Notes: a model not told the origin generated them from the sequence alone. A stretch of 64,000 nucleotides of DNA from Acerihabitans arboris (GCF_010131535.1 NZ_WUBS01000011.1:124001-188000), one strand, 5' to 3'; counted from the stretch's first letter, positions 35,779 through 45,364 are shown. Translations and numbers: made by a program.

Positions 35779-37470
35779 TCACCTCAGCAGAACCGGCGTA
35801 ACAAGAATAACGAGCGTGGTGCGGGTGGTATTGCCGTTCTGACCACCCCCCAGGATAAAATTGCCCGGCGTGAACGTGCCTTGTTTATCGGCCGTAGTAG
35901 TCGCCTGATCGGAGCCGGTCAGAACCAGCGTTTCACCGGCGCGCATATTCACTTTTTGGGTCAGCGCTTCCTGCTGAAAGGTCGGCACATCATTGCGGGT
36001 GTTCCCGTCCTTGCTGACAAAGGATTCAACCTTTGGCGGGCTGGAGTAACTAAAGGCAAACTGCAGCTGTACGTCGCCGTTCTCCTGGATATAGGGCAGC
36101 ATGGTCATAAACAGGCCGGTGGTCAGAATGCTGGTCTGCATTGAGGACGACACGCCGACGTTGGCGGTGGCCGTTGATGTTGAGCTGGTCAGAATGCCTT
36201 TCTGGTTGGAAAGTTGGTAAGGCACCGGCGTCAGGTTGGTGGTGGCGCGGTTGAGTTGGGTCACCACGCTGACATTGCCCTGCTCAGAGAGCGCTTTAAT
36301 CAGCAGCTGCGAGCCTGAAAAACGCGCCGCACTGCCACTGGCCGTATCAAGGATGGAGAACCCCGCCGACCCGGCGTTATCCGCCGCGTTGGTGAAACTG
36401 CCCGACAATGTGGCGCCGGCATTATGTAGCGACTTATAAACCAGTCCCCAGTCCAGACCTAACTGCTCGTTACGGGTCTGGGTCACACTCAGCACCCGCA
36501 CGCTCAGCTGCACCTGGCGGTTAAGCACCTTGTTCTGGTAGTCGATATAGCGCCCCACCCTGTCCAGGACCACCGGCGTATCGGTCACCGTCAGGGTGCC
36601 GCTGGCCGACGACAGCCAGTAACGCCCTTTTGACGGCGTCAGCATGTTCTCAATGGTTTTACGGATATCTTCATACAGGTTGCTGCTGAGGTCGTAAGCG
36701 GTTTTTTGCGCCGAATTGATGTCGCCGGACACGCCTGAACTGGAGCCGCCGGTGGTGCCCAACTGGTTGCCGGAACCGGAGTTCACCGTCGCTGAGCTGT
36801 CGATTTTGGTATTCAGGATGACCAATTGGTAGGTCCGAGTGTCCAACTGATAAAAGACAATGTTTCCCTGGTCACTGCGCCATGACAGCCCCAGCCGGCT
36901 GGCGGCAATATCCAACAATCCACGCAGGTCTCCTTGCCACTTCAGTCCGGTGATGGTCGTGCCTGAAAGCGCTACCGGCGCACTTTGAGCCCCCTGCCCA
37001 CCGATTTGCGCTAACGGGACACGCCCATTGTCATCCGGCGCCGGCAGGTTGCCGGTCATTTGTTGCGTGGCAACCGCACCGCCGATATTGGTGGTCAGCG
37101 ACTGCAGCGCATCAGGCGTAATAGTCACACGCAGGCCGCATAGCGCGGTAATGCGCTGACCCAGCTCTGGTAACGTCATGCCATCGGGCCGATTGAGGGT
37201 TATCTGGCACAAAGGTAGCGTCTTGTCTTCCGGCGTCGCCACCGCCGACGCCACCGGTTTGAGGTTAACCCAGGGCTTGTCGGTCCAGGTCACCGGCTGC
37301 TGCGAGAGCTCGGTGCGGCTTTGGGTTATGCGTTGTGCGGTATCGGCGTTGTCGCGCGCCTGGCCATCCATCCGGTTGATTTCTTTTAGAGAACATCCGG
37401 CTAACATCACCGCCGCCGCAATGGCAATAGCGGCGTAGCGCACCGGCCGGGACTGTGGACATATCGGCAT
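35779..37470 (-). CDS. pilN: PilN, outer-membrane secretin lipoprotein
   Basis: 563 residues from the ATG at 37470; the frame extends 62 codons upstream inside pilM but without family-like sequence. The lipobox LAGC gives an acylated Cys near residue 26. A periplasmic N-domain region is followed by the secretin domain in the C-terminal third (LSVRVLSVTQTRNEQLGLDWGLVYKSL, VPYQLSNQKGI, MRAGETLVLTG, LVILVTPVLLR). It forms the outer-membrane gate for the pilus. Confidence 0.93.
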   Translation of the reverse strand: MPICPQSRPVRYAAIAIAAAVMLAGCSLKEINRMDGQARDNADTAQRITQSRTELSQQPVTWTDKPWVNLKPVASAVATPEDKTLPLCQITLNRPDGMTLPELGQRITALCGLRVTITPDALQSLTTNIGGAVATQQMTGNLPAPDDNGRVPLAQIGGQGAQSAPVALSGTTITGLKWQGDLRGLLDIAASRLGLSWRSDQGNIVFYQLDTRTYQLVILNTKIDSSATVNSGSGNQLGTTGGSSSGVSGDINSAQKTAYDLSSNLYEDIRKTIENMLTPSKGRYWLSSASGTLTVTDTPVVLDRVGRYIDYQNKVLNRQVQLSVRVLSVTQTRNEQLGLDWGLVYKSLHNAGATLSGSFTNAADNAGSAGFSILDTASGSAARFSGSQLLIKALSEQGNVSVVTQLNRATTNLTPVPYQLSNQKGILTSSTSTATANVGVSSSMQTSILTTGLFMTMLPYIQENGDVQLQFAFSYSSPPKVESFVSKDGNTRNDVPTFQQEALTQKVNMRAGETLVLTGSDQATTTADKQGTFTPGNFILGGGQNGNTTRTTLVILVTPVLLR

Positions 37471-37481
37471 CCGGCACTCCT

Positions 37482-37919
37482 TCAATTGAGATAAACTACG
37501 TTGCCTTCCGCCACGCCGGCAGGAAGGGAAAGATTCATATCGGTGCCGTCCGCCATGGTCAGCCGCCCGCCGGATACGGAGCAGGCCAGCGCAGAGCCCG
37601 CTGATTGACGGACAAGAGACGCGACCAGACCGGGCGTATCCGTTGACCAGATCCACAGCCGGCCACCGCTGACGGCGGCATGGATGCGGCTATCTACAGC
37701 GGGCACCATACCGAACTGACTCAGGGTCAGCGGCCCCTCGGTTAGAGATCGGGAATAACGCCAGTCATTTATCGCGTTGGCCAGGCGCAGCATGTCGGTG
37801 GCCAACGGGTCAGCGGTGACGCTAACGTCCTGGCGTAACGCGTGCGATGAGGGATGGAGCTGCACATTGCCCACCATCAGGAAAAACATCATGGCAATGG
37901 CGACAATCGCGTAACCCAT
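37482..37919 (-). CDS. pilM: PilM, thin-pilus protein
   Basis: 145 residues with a short N-terminal membrane segment (GYAIVAIAMMFFLMVGNV). The rest is a small soluble domain ending SLPAGVAEGNVVYL, the usual form of R64/SPI-7 PilM. It begins one base before the pilL stop region and ends just before the pilN start. Confidence 0.85.
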   Translation of the reverse strand: MGYAIVAIAMMFFLMVGNVQLHPSSHALRQDVSVTADPLATDMLRLANAINDWRYSRSLTEGPLTLSQFGMVPAVDSRIHAAVSGGRLWIWSTDTPGLVASLVRQSAGSALACSVSGGRLTMADGTDMNLSLPAGVAEGNVVYLN

Positions 37920-37920
37920 A

Positions 37921-39147
37921 TCAGTTACGCCCTGGCTGGTCGCTGACGGACACTAGGCATTGCAAACGGCTGGCTGAGGCAAAGAGCGGTTTATCCGCCT
38001 GGCGATACAGGCCAAAAACCTGGACCAGCACCGATTCAAAATTGCCGTGAAAGGCCAACGGCGCATCGATGCGGTAATCCAGCGTCACCGGCCAGATAAC
38101 CACCCAGTTGCCGCCGCTGTCGCATTTGGCTTCATTCGCCCAGCGGGTCAGGGTCTCTTTCAGCGTAGAACCGACTTCTGCGCGCCACAGCTGACCGGAA
38201 GGTGCCACTGCTACCGGCGCTCCGGGTGTAAATACCGGTTTATTCACCGGTGCAGTGTTGACCGGCACAGCGGAAGGCGCAGGCATAATTGCCGTGGTGG
38301 GTTTTAATGTTACCGGGGCTTTGGTCAGCGCGACCGGTTTAGCGACGGTCAGCGCGGTAGATTTCTGAACCACGGCAGAGGCGGTGGGTGTGGTTAAAAC
38401 CGGTTTTAAAGGGGGATTCTTCGTCGCAATTATCACCGGTGACGGTACCGGAACGTTTTCCGGTTTAAGCGGTGAAGCCGGAGTGGAAACCAAGGGCTGC
38501 GCAGCTGTCAGCGATGCTGCCGAGGTTTTGACGGATGGAGCAGAAAAGGGATTGCCTGATTGACGCACCGGCTGGTTCTGCGCTGTCTTCGGCATGATAT
38601 TGCTAGCGATAACGGGTGCAACCGTCTGACGAACGGGGACAGCGTCGCGATAGGCATCGCGTAAGACAAAGCAGACTTCACGATTAACGTCATCGACCCG
38701 CAGGCGCCAGGCCGGGCCGGCGAGGATTTGCAATGCTTCGCTGAGTCGAACGGGGCCGATAGAACGCTGCACGGCCGGCAACGGCCGGCTCAGCAGTTCC
38801 GCAAATACCGCAGACGATACCGGGCACAACGAATACCCCGACTCCAGCAGCAGATAACGAAAGCCATCCCCCACCGAGCGCACCATCTGCACCGGCATGC
38901 TGATGTCCACCATCTGGTTAAGTGGATCGCGCTGCGCATCAGCCGGATGTGTGCTGACCAGAGTATAGCGGTCATAACGAACCACTTCCGGCGACCGATT
39001 CTGGTAAATATCGCTTACCCTGGGAGTGGCGGGTAAACGGGAAAGCGTGTCGGCAGAAGACGTGCCGTGATCGACGCACCCGGCAGTCAGCAATGACAGC
39101 GTGAACCACGCCAGTGTGCCTGGATGCAAAATCGGTTGTGCCATCAA
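37921..39147 (-). CDS. pilL: PilL, lipoprotein at the head of the thin-pilus operon
   Basis: 408 residues. Lipobox TAGC gives an acylated Cys near residue 24. The N-terminal domain (about 40-165, with DIYQNRSPEVVRYDRYTLV) is the conj_PilL domain. A long Pro/Thr/Val-rich linker (about 170-310) follows, and the C-terminal TcpQ-like domain (RAEVGSTLKETLTRWANEA) ends the protein. It is the first gene of pilL-V; the promoter should lie in the 150 bp upstream, beyond the DUF29 terminator. Confidence 0.9.
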   Translation of the reverse strand: MMAQPILHPGTLAWFTLSLLTAGCVDHGTSSADTLSRLPATPRVSDIYQNRSPEVVRYDRYTLVSTHPADAQRDPLNQMVDISMPVQMVRSVGDGFRYLLLESGYSLCPVSSAVFAELLSRPLPAVQRSIGPVRLSEALQILAGPAWRLRVDDVNREVCFVLRDAYRDAVPVRQTVAPVIASNIMPKTAQNQPVRQSGNPFSAPSVKTSAASLTAAQPLVSTPASPLKPENVPVPSPVIIATKNPPLKPVLTTPTASAVVQKSTALTVAKPVALTKAPVTLKPTTAIMPAPSAVPVNTAPVNKPVFTPGAPVAVAPSGQLWRAEVGSTLKETLTRWANEAKCDSGGNWVVIWPVTLDYRIDAPLAFHGNFESVLVQVFGLYRQADKPLFASASRLQCLVSVSDQPGRN

Positions 39148-39252
39148 AGTTCACCGTCGGAATAATCTTAATCAGAGACGGATATTCTGACGGCGGCGAG
39201 AACAGGGACAACGTTAAACTCTTTTTGGGAAAAGAAGAAAAAAGAAATAAAA

Positions 39253-39275
39253 AAACACCGGACAAGCCGGTGTTT
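39253..39275 (-). terminator. Intrinsic terminator after the DUF29 gene
   Basis: Read on the minus strand: stem AAACACCGG / CCGGTGTTT with a 5-base loop, followed by TTTTATTTC. It lies 20 bp past the DUF29 stop and upstream of pilL, so it would separate the DUF29 transcript from the pil operon. Confidence 0.9.
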
Positions 39276-39295
39276 CATTTAGCGCTAAGATATTA

Positions 39296-39727
39296 TTATT
39301 CAGGATAAAAATCAGGAGATAATATTTGCACCATACTCCAGATACAATCTTCGGGAAAAATATCCAATTGTGTTTCCTGGGCTGCGATAGAAACGGAATC
39401 AGACCAGGTTGCGGCAATCCAATCAGGGTCAATAAGAGCGACCTTTAAGCTGGGTGTGCCTTTGATATGTAAGGCCAGAGCCTTACGTTGCTCTTTAATG
39501 GTACGTTGCCAACTTGAACCACGGCGTTCAGGCTGAAATTTCCATTTGAGAAGATGAGCAAGCAGAACTGCCATTCTACTGGCAAGTTCACGTTTCTCGC
39601 TTTTGCCCACGTCTTCGATCTCCTCGACTATATTTGCAATATCAATCTCGGAGAATCGACCAGCACGCAGTAAAGCTGCCTGTTCCTGCGACCAGGCAAC
39701 AACATCAGTTTCATAACGTGTACTCAT
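39296..39727 (-). CDS. DUF29 family protein
   Basis: 143 residues with the DUF29 pattern: YETDVVAWSQEQAALLRAG, then the helical run ANIVEEIEDVGKSEKREL and LLAHLLKWKFQPE. The family is common in cyanobacteria and in mobile elements of gamma-proteobacteria and has no proven function. A good SD (GGAGG) precedes the ATG and a terminator follows, so it is a free-standing unit, probably cargo between ssb and pilL. Confidence 0.9.
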   Translation of the reverse strand: MSTRYETDVVAWSQEQAALLRAGRFSEIDIANIVEEIEDVGKSEKRELASRMAVLLAHLLKWKFQPERRGSSWQRTIKEQRKALALHIKGTPSLKVALIDPDWIAATWSDSVSIAAQETQLDIFPEDCIWSMVQILSPDFYPE

Positions 39728-39817
39728 GGGTTGACCTCCAGTGACATCTCTGTCAGACCTTTATTGAACAATAGTCTGTCAGAGAAAAAAGCACCAGTCA
39801 AAGACCGGCGTATACGT

Positions 39818-40366
39818 TTACGAAATAGCATGAATTGCCTGGCGGCAAACGCCATATCCAAACCCCATAAACGGGATGTCATCGTCAAAATCTATCGGCG
39901 GTTCATTGCCCATTGATTGAGGCTGTGACTGCGGAATCCCACTGTGGCTAGGCGCTGTAGGCGGTTGTTGGCCTCGTTTATTACCGGCGGCTGGCTGACC
40001 TTGCCCACTGCTGTTGGCGCGGCCACCGAGCATCTGCAGGGTACCTTGCTGTTTGACCACTATCTCGGTCGTCCAGCGATCGACACCATTGTTATCCTGC
40101 CATTTACGGGTTTGCAGTTGACCTTCAATGTAAACCTGAGAGCCTTTACGCAAGTATTCTCCCGCAATTTCAGCGAGTTTGCCAAATATCACCACGCGGT
40201 GCCATTCGGTGCGTTCTTTTTCCTCATTGGTTTGTTTATCACGCCAGCTTTCAGAGGTGGCCAAGGAAAGACCGGCTACCGCCGTACTGTTAGGTAAATA
40301 GCGGATGTCAGGATCCTGCCCCAGAAAACCGACTAAAATTACTTTGTTAACGCCGCGAGCGGACAT
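39818..40366 (-). CDS. ssb: Single-stranded DNA-binding protein of the ICE
   Basis: 182 residues from the ATG at 40366 (GAGGG upstream; longer frame without family sequence). The OB-fold of bacterial SSB is clear: [56 protein letters not shown] Gln/Pro/Gly-rich tail leads to the acidic DFDDDIPF motif. In E. coli SSB that motif is the very end and binds partner proteins; here 16 more residues (MGFGYGVC...) follow. Protects transferred and replicating single strands of the element. Confidence 0.92.
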   Translation of the reverse strand: MSARGVNKVILVGFLGQDPDIRYLPNSTAVAGLSLATSESWRDKQTNEEKERTEWHRVVIFGKLAEIAGEYLRKGSQVYIEGQLQTRKWQDNNGVDRWTTEIVVKQQGTLQMLGGRANSSGQGQPAAGNKRGQQPPTAPSHSGIPQSQPQSMGNEPPIDFDDDIPFMGFGYGVCRQAIHAIS

Positions 40367-40444
40367 AATCATTCCCTCTTTGCATTGAGTTGAGAGGAAC
40401 ACACCCATCGGGCGTGTTCCGATTGGGTGTGTATCCGTGTCGGC

Positions 40445-40951
40445 TTAGAATGAATTCTCAGCGTAACTTCTCTGAGCTTCCGCGCTCTGTGCCGGCGGCG
40501 TTGAGGTTGGTTTTTCTGATTTAAACACGATCTGCCCGCCAATCTTTATCCACTCGACCGCAATCAATCGGGCTTTAAGCGAAGGGCGACTTTCGCCGGC
40601 ATGCTCCCCTTTAGACAGGGTGAACACATCGGCAACCAGACCACTAAGCACAAAACCAATCAGCACCTGTTTCTCTTCATCCACGGACTTTTGGCAGCGG
40701 TTGATGAGTGAAACACTTTCTTTTCCGGCGATGGTCACGTCAAAACGGGTGTAAGACGCATTATCGGTCGGGCCGGAAAGGGCATTGATCACAGCGCAGG
40801 TGAATTCACCATTATTGCCCTGGACCTTACGGATATTATTTAAATATCCAATGCCGGTAACATTCAGGTTGAAAAATTCAGCCTTGGGCTGAGAAGACGA
40901 GTTGGAAGCGTTGCTGGGGTTGCTGGGTGTCGCATTAGGGGTTGCAGCCAT
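40445..40951 (-). CDS. STY4534-family ICE replication protein (DUF3577)
   Basis: 168 residues from the ATG at 40951, with GGAGA nine bases upstream; the frame to 41098 lacks a ribosome site. After a Ser/Asn/Pro-rich start, the conserved FFNLNVTGIGYLNNIRKV and GEFTCAVINALSGP strands identify the STY4534 (DUF3577) family, found next to ssb in SPI-7-like islands. Probably an OB-like single-strand or replication accessory, by context. Ends 78 bp before the ssb start. Confidence 0.85.
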   Translation of the reverse strand: MAATPNATPSNPSNASNSSSQPKAEFFNLNVTGIGYLNNIRKVQGNNGEFTCAVINALSGPTDNASYTRFDVTIAGKESVSLINRCQKSVDEEKQVLIGFVLSGLVADVFTLSKGEHAGESRPSLKARLIAVEWIKIGGQIVFKSEKPTSTPPAQSAEAQRSYAENSF

Positions 40952-41585
40952 GATGATTTCTCCGGGGTGAACATAAATACGGTGCGGAGAAACATTTATC
41001 CCGTGCGGGAGAATGTTTCCCGCAGGGGAGTCAGCGACGAGGCCACTGACTAACTGTGATTGTGAAGTGTGCCTTAACCCGAAGGTCTCTGTTTTCAAAG
41101 GTTAAACAGATTTACCGCTCGAAAGCACCATCTCTCAGGTCATGATGGTTTTGGCAGGTGATCACCCGAAGGCGTTCCTCTCAAATCACCGGAACATTGG
41201 CAGTTGTCGGAGACAACGAGTAGCCTGTCCAGTGTTAAACCGCATGAAAGAGAAGTCAATATTCCGGATAAGAAAAATTTAAAAAAAATTCAGTACGCGG
41301 CGGCGAAAAATAAACGGCGGCGCCTTTACGACACCGCCATTGCGATTTGCACCATAAATCTGAGGTAAAACTGCTTTCGCAGGCGCTCCGGTGGTGTGTT
41401 CAAGACCCGGCACGGTTTTCACGGAGGTTATGTGCCTTACAGACTCATCTCTCAGGTGTGGGAGCAGCCTGTCGGACTGTTCCGCTGAAACGCAATGCAT
41501 GTAGCATTCCAGCAGACCGCAGTCACGGAGTGCGGCTTCAGAGCCATCAGCAACATAGCAAAATAGGACCTATCCCCGCAATCGG
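40952..41585. other. Long structured leader region between topoisomerase and STY4534 genes
   Basis: About 630 bp with no secure gene. A 73-codon minus-strand frame (41279-41500) is GC-rich and weakly gene-like. Read on the minus strand, a hairpin GGCGGTG / CGCCGCC (41318-41340 region) is followed by GTTTATTTTTC, a possible terminator inside the leader, and a T-rich run lies at 41275-41290. The 12-mer CATCTCTCAGGT occurs twice, at 41129-41140 and 41446-41457. The layout suggests an RNA-regulated leader, as in P4-type islands, but nothing is proven. Confidence 0.4.
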
Positions 41586-43586
41586 TTAATTCTGCTTTGA
41601 CTTACGTAACTTAACCGTTTTTCTCTTCTCCTGTCCCGGCAGGTTGACGATGCCTTTACAGCCCGGATATTTTTCACAACTGTAAAATGCGCCATTGGGC
41701 CCCCGGCGTAAGCGGGTCTTATTGCCACAAAGGGGGCACGGTGGTGAGGGCGGCACACGAATCACCACGTCCTGGCGCAGCCCCTGTGCCACCAGTTGGC
41801 CGGTCCACTGTGTCTGACGGGCCATAAAGTCTTCAAGCCGCATCCGGCCGGCGGCGACTTCATCCAGCGCCTGCTCCCACAGCGCCGTCATGCCAGGCTC
41901 TTTCAAGGGTGCCGGCAGCGCGTCTATCAAATCCATGGCAATATCGGTCGCGCGCAGATCTCGTCCCTTTCTGACCATAAATCCGCGCGTCAGCAGCGTT
42001 TCCACTATGCCTGCACGGGTGGCTTCGGTACCCAACCCGGCGTTCTCTTTTAGCACCTTTTTCAGTTGCAGGTCCGCGACATAGGCGGCGGCGTTCATCA
42101 TGGCCGCTATCAGCGTGTCGAAGGTAAAATGCTGAGGAGGCGTGGTCTTTAGGTCTTTCACTTCGGCGCCGGTGACAACACAGCCATCCCCTTTACCGAG
42201 CATCGGTAGAACGTTATCCTCTTTGGCGTTATCGTCCTTTTCCCGCGTCGAATTGAACAAGGTTCTCCAACCGGTAACCACCACCACACGCCCGGTCGTG
42301 CGAAACAGCTGTCCGCCGATACTGAAGTCAACGCGCGTGACATCAGATTCGAAAACAGGCAGAAACTGGGCAAGATAATGACGGCGGATAAGCTCATACA
42401 CCCGCTTTTCAATATCATTCATTTTGCTCATGTCGCAGGCATGTTTGGTCGGGATTATCCCATGGTGGGCGGTGATTTTCTTATCATTCCAGATACGGGA
42501 AACAAAACCCGTATCCAAACCTGCCACAAGCGATGCTAGGGAAGAGTCGGTTTTTACCAGTGCCGCCAGCACTATCGGTATCTCCTCACGCATGGTTTGC
42601 GGTAGAAAACCGCAGTCGGTACGGGGATAGGTGGTCGCCTTATGCGTTTCATACAGGCTTTGCGCGGTATCGAGAACCTGTTGCGGTGACATATCCCACC
42701 GCTTGGCGCAGGCCTGTTGCAGCGTTCCCAGGGTAAAAGCCAGCGGGGCGGCTTCGGTCTCCCGCTTTTTCTCCACCTCGATAACCTGGGCCTGACCTGC
42801 CTGCCGGCAGAGCTGGGCCACCTGTTGTGCAATGGCTTGATGGACGCAGCGTTTTTCTTCATCGGTATACATTTTCGCCGGCACCCATTGCGCCGCGAAC
42901 GTCACGCCGCCAGCCCGTAGAATGGCCTTGACCTGCCAGTAAGGCTTGGGAACAAACACGGCAATATCCCGGTCGCGCTTCACGACCAGCGCAAGCGTCG
43001 GCGTTTGCACCCGGCCCACTGACAGCACGCCGTCGTAACCTTTTTCACGGGCTTTCAGGGTATAGAGACGCGTGAGATTCATGCCGTTGAGCCAATCCGC
43101 CCGCGAGCGCCCCAGTCCCGCATAATAAAGAAAGAGCGTCTCCTCTCCTTTCCTAATAGCCGCCAACGCCGTGCGGATACTCTGCTCGTCAAGCGCTGAG
43201 AGCCACAGCCGATTCACCGGGCCACGCCACTGGCAGAAATCGAGTAGCTCGCGGGCGATGACCTCCCCCTCGCGATCGGCATCAGTGGCAATCACCACTT
43301 CATCGACCTGCTTAAGTAAGCGTGCAATCACCGCAAACTGATCCGCCGTCTCCTTTTTTACCACCATCTGCCACTGCGCCGGTAAGATGGGCAGCGCACC
43401 GAGAGTCCAGGGGCGGCCAAACTGTGAGCCATAGGCTTCCGGAGAAGCGGTTTCGAGCAGATGCCCGACGGCCCAGGTAACCGTGACACCCGAGCCATGC
43501 AAGAAACCCTGCCCGCGCTGGGTGGCGCCCAGCACCGCCGCAATATCACGCCCTTGGGAAGGCTTTTCGCACAGAAAAAGACGCAT
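41586..43586 (-). CDS. topB: DNA topoisomerase III of the ICE (type IA)
   Basis: 666 residues from the ATG at 43586 (MRLFLCEKPSQ); four more codons upstream are possible. The TOPRIM acid motif DADREGEV is near residue 105 and the catalytic tyrosine is in TTYPRTDCG near 318. A four-Cys zinc ribbon (CPLCGNK ... SCEKYPGC) ends the protein, as in ICE TopB proteins. Resolves replication or transfer intermediates. Follows the PFL_4669 gene directly. Confidence 0.93.
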   Translation of the reverse strand: MRLFLCEKPSQGRDIAAVLGATQRGQGFLHGSGVTVTWAVGHLLETASPEAYGSQFGRPWTLGALPILPAQWQMVVKKETADQFAVIARLLKQVDEVVIATDADREGEVIARELLDFCQWRGPVNRLWLSALDEQSIRTALAAIRKGEETLFLYYAGLGRSRADWLNGMNLTRLYTLKAREKGYDGVLSVGRVQTPTLALVVKRDRDIAVFVPKPYWQVKAILRAGGVTFAAQWVPAKMYTDEEKRCVHQAIAQQVAQLCRQAGQAQVIEVEKKRETEAAPLAFTLGTLQQACAKRWDMSPQQVLDTAQSLYETHKATTYPRTDCGFLPQTMREEIPIVLAALVKTDSSLASLVAGLDTGFVSRIWNDKKITAHHGIIPTKHACDMSKMNDIEKRVYELIRRHYLAQFLPVFESDVTRVDFSIGGQLFRTTGRVVVVTGWRTLFNSTREKDDNAKEDNVLPMLGKGDGCVVTGAEVKDLKTTPPQHFTFDTLIAAMMNAAAYVADLQLKKVLKENAGLGTEATRAGIVETLLTRGFMVRKGRDLRATDIAMDLIDALPAPLKEPGMTALWEQALDEVAAGRMRLEDFMARQTQWTGQLVAQGLRQDVVIRVPPSPPCPLCGNKTRLRRGPNGAFYSCEKYPGCKGIVNLPGQEKRKTVKLRKSKQN

Positions 43587-43597
43587 ATTGCTCCCCA

Positions 43598-44365
43598 TTA
43601 CTGGGCCATGCCGTCATCGCCTGCCTGCGCCCGATAACGAATACGCAGCAGATTAATACTGGGCTCATGGGCCGCTGGAGAGAAAACTGAGCGGCGAGTG
43701 CCCAATAAAACGGCCCTATCCGGTTCACCCAGTTCTGCCAAGGCCTGGCGCCAGGTCTCATTGTTTTCAGCCGCATCCTGACGGGAAACCGCCAACGAGC
43801 GGTACCCCACCACGCTGCCATAAATCTGGCGGATCAGGCGCCCGCCATCGCTGAGTAACTGGTCTCGCGCGGTCCGGGAAACCAAACCATAATGAAAAGC
43901 CTGCAAGACCTTCTTGGCAAATTGATCGAAGCCAATCAGTAAATACACACATCGGTAACCCAGGGGAGTATTGCTGAAAACGCGAATATCTAGCGGCTCT
44001 CGCACCACAACATCGCTGACGCTGACACCGGGAGGTAGCACCTGCATGGCCTTATCCAGACTGGCTATCAGTTGCGACATTTTCTCGCCGGCATCGCCAA
44101 TCTTTTCCTCAAGCGCCAGCATTGCCGCATCGGCCCAGGGATTATTCTTTAAAGAATCCTGATTGATACGGGAGGCCAAATGAAGAAACAAAGGCATACC
44201 CATGATCGCCGGCTTCTCTTTGGCACCTTTATCCGCTTTTTCAGCGCGTCGGCCTTGCCACAGACCTATCGCATAATGGGTGTGGAGCTCAATCTTAAGG
44301 TCAGAGTGCAATGCGCCGGTACGTTTTGCTTCATTTTTTCCAGTGTTGTCTGCCATCGTTGCCAC
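43598..44365 (-). CDS. Integrating conjugative element protein, PFL_4669 family
   Basis: 255 residues, soluble, with the pattern LHSDLKIELHTHYAIGLWQGR and PLFLHLASRINQDSLKNNPWADAAML typical of the TIGR03761 (DUF1845) family. It lies between the STY4528 gene side and topB, as in SPI-7 and PAPI-1. Function unknown; considered part of the replication and maintenance block. Confidence 0.87.
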   Translation of the reverse strand: MATMADNTGKNEAKRTGALHSDLKIELHTHYAIGLWQGRRAEKADKGAKEKPAIMGMPLFLHLASRINQDSLKNNPWADAAMLALEEKIGDAGEKMSQLIASLDKAMQVLPPGVSVSDVVVREPLDIRVFSNTPLGYRCVYLLIGFDQFAKKVLQAFHYGLVSRTARDQLLSDGGRLIRQIYGSVVGYRSLAVSRQDAAENNETWRQALAELGEPDRAVLLGTRRSVFSPAAHEPSINLLRIRYRAQAGDDGMAQ

Positions 44366-44491
44366 CTGCTCATCAGTTATCAGAGGACAAATATTCGTGA
44401 AATGGCAGGGGTATCAACAATGTGAAACTCATCATCCAATCTGAAATGATTGTTAACGTTCAATCATGCGTCACTATTTCACTAATGCAGT

Positions 44492-44601
44492 CTGCGCCAC
44501 TGTACAAAAAGTAGACGCTGTTGCGCCCCGCAACACTGTACGAAAAGTAAGCACTGTTGCGCCCCGCAACACTGTACAAAAAATAGGCACTGATGTACCC
44601 C
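44492..44601. repeat. 36-bp direct repeat array, left part
   Basis: About three units of a 36-bp repeat in tandem. Each junction carries the small palindrome GTTGCGCCCCGCAAC (44520-44534 and 44556-44570) followed by an A-rich part (ACTGTACAAAAAGTA-like). Units differ by a few bases. There are no spacers, so it is not a CRISPR array. It lies just downstream of the YafQ toxin gene; the matching part of the array is on the other side of the toxin-antitoxin pair. Confidence 0.85.
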
Positions 44602-44756
44602 ACCACATGGGGTTGGGCAAGGACTACACCGCTCTCGGCAAGGTTGAGCTCGTGCGCAATTCAATAAGGATTAAAAGAAGCGCCGCCATACGGGTGTCGT
44701 CGTTTGTTATATTGGCTCGGATCCCGTCTTAGTCACTGCGCTGTACTTTATATTCA

Positions 44757-45065
44757 TTACTCAAAGAGCTCTGCATGCGTCCCCAGATCGATGAATGTCA
44801 GCAGGTTGGTAGTTTCATTGATACGGTAGATGAGCAGGAAATCACCACCAACATGAAGCTCTCTGGCTCCGCCCCATTCGCCACCGGACAGCTCATGATC
44901 CAGATATTCAGGCGCAAGGGTGTCATTGCGAAATAGCAAGGCCATTACGTCCGCCATTGCGTTCATATCACGGCGGCCAGCCCGGTTATAACGCTCCCAT
45001 GATTTCTGGAATGTTCGGGTGTAATCTATCCTGCGAGGGATCCTTTTTCTTTTAGGATTAGTCAC
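44757..45065 (-). CDS. yafQ: YafQ-type toxin (RelE superfamily mRNA endonuclease)
   Basis: 102 residues. The C-terminal half carries the catalytic set of YafQ: His in LDHELSG, His and Asp in ELHVGGDFLLIYRI, and His plus Phe in LGTHAELF. YafQ cleaves mRNA on translating ribosomes. It overlaps the DinJ-like antitoxin gene by 8 bp, the typical order antitoxin then toxin. As ICE cargo it would act in plasmid-like maintenance. Confidence 0.92.
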   Translation of the reverse strand: MTNPKRKRIPRRIDYTRTFQKSWERYNRAGRRDMNAMADVMALLFRNDTLAPEYLDHELSGGEWGGARELHVGGDFLLIYRINETTNLLTFIDLGTHAELFE

Positions 45066-45324
45066 GCCGCATAGATCCCAGCATGCTCTCTATGGATGAA
45101 TGGTGCAGATCGTCCGCCCGTTCAATTTCAGTTGCTTCCTTAAGTGCAGCGGCTGTTTTCGCTGAAGGTTTATTACTGATCTCAAAAGGTAAGCCCTGGT
45201 GTTTAACAACTTGTTCTAGGAAAAGGCGGATAGCGGTGCTGACATTAAGACCGCAATCGCTAAGGACTTGACTGGCGTTGTCCTTCAGTTCGTCGGAAAT
45301 TCTGGCCTTGATGCTAGTCTGCAT
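45058..45324 (-). CDS. dinJ: DinJ-type antitoxin (RelB/DinJ family)
   Basis: 88 residues. A ribbon-helix-helix start (SIKARISDELKDNASQVLSDCGLNVSTAIRLFLEQVV) is followed by an acidic/helical tail that would wrap the YafQ-like toxin. It also should repress its own operon by binding the inverted repeat just upstream. Confidence 0.92.
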   Translation of the reverse strand: MQTSIKARISDELKDNASQVLSDCGLNVSTAIRLFLEQVVKHQGLPFEISNKPSAKTAAALKEATEIERADDLHHSSIESMLGSMRRD

Positions 45325-45339
45325 AATTTTCTCCTTTCA

Positions 45340-45364
45340 TTTGTGCACACATTGTACCCACAAA
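45340..45364. promoter_or_regulatory. Likely DinJ-YafQ operator
   Basis: Inverted repeat TTTGTG (45340-45345) with CACAAA (45359-45364), with a nested TGTGCACA palindrome at 45343-45350. It lies 16 bp upstream of the antitoxin start, where ribbon-helix-helix antitoxins bind to repress their operon. Confidence 0.55.

Noticed and set aside
41279..41500. 73-codon ORF as a real protein
   Set aside because: No clear ribosome site and low-complexity GC-driven sequence; kept only as part of the leader description.
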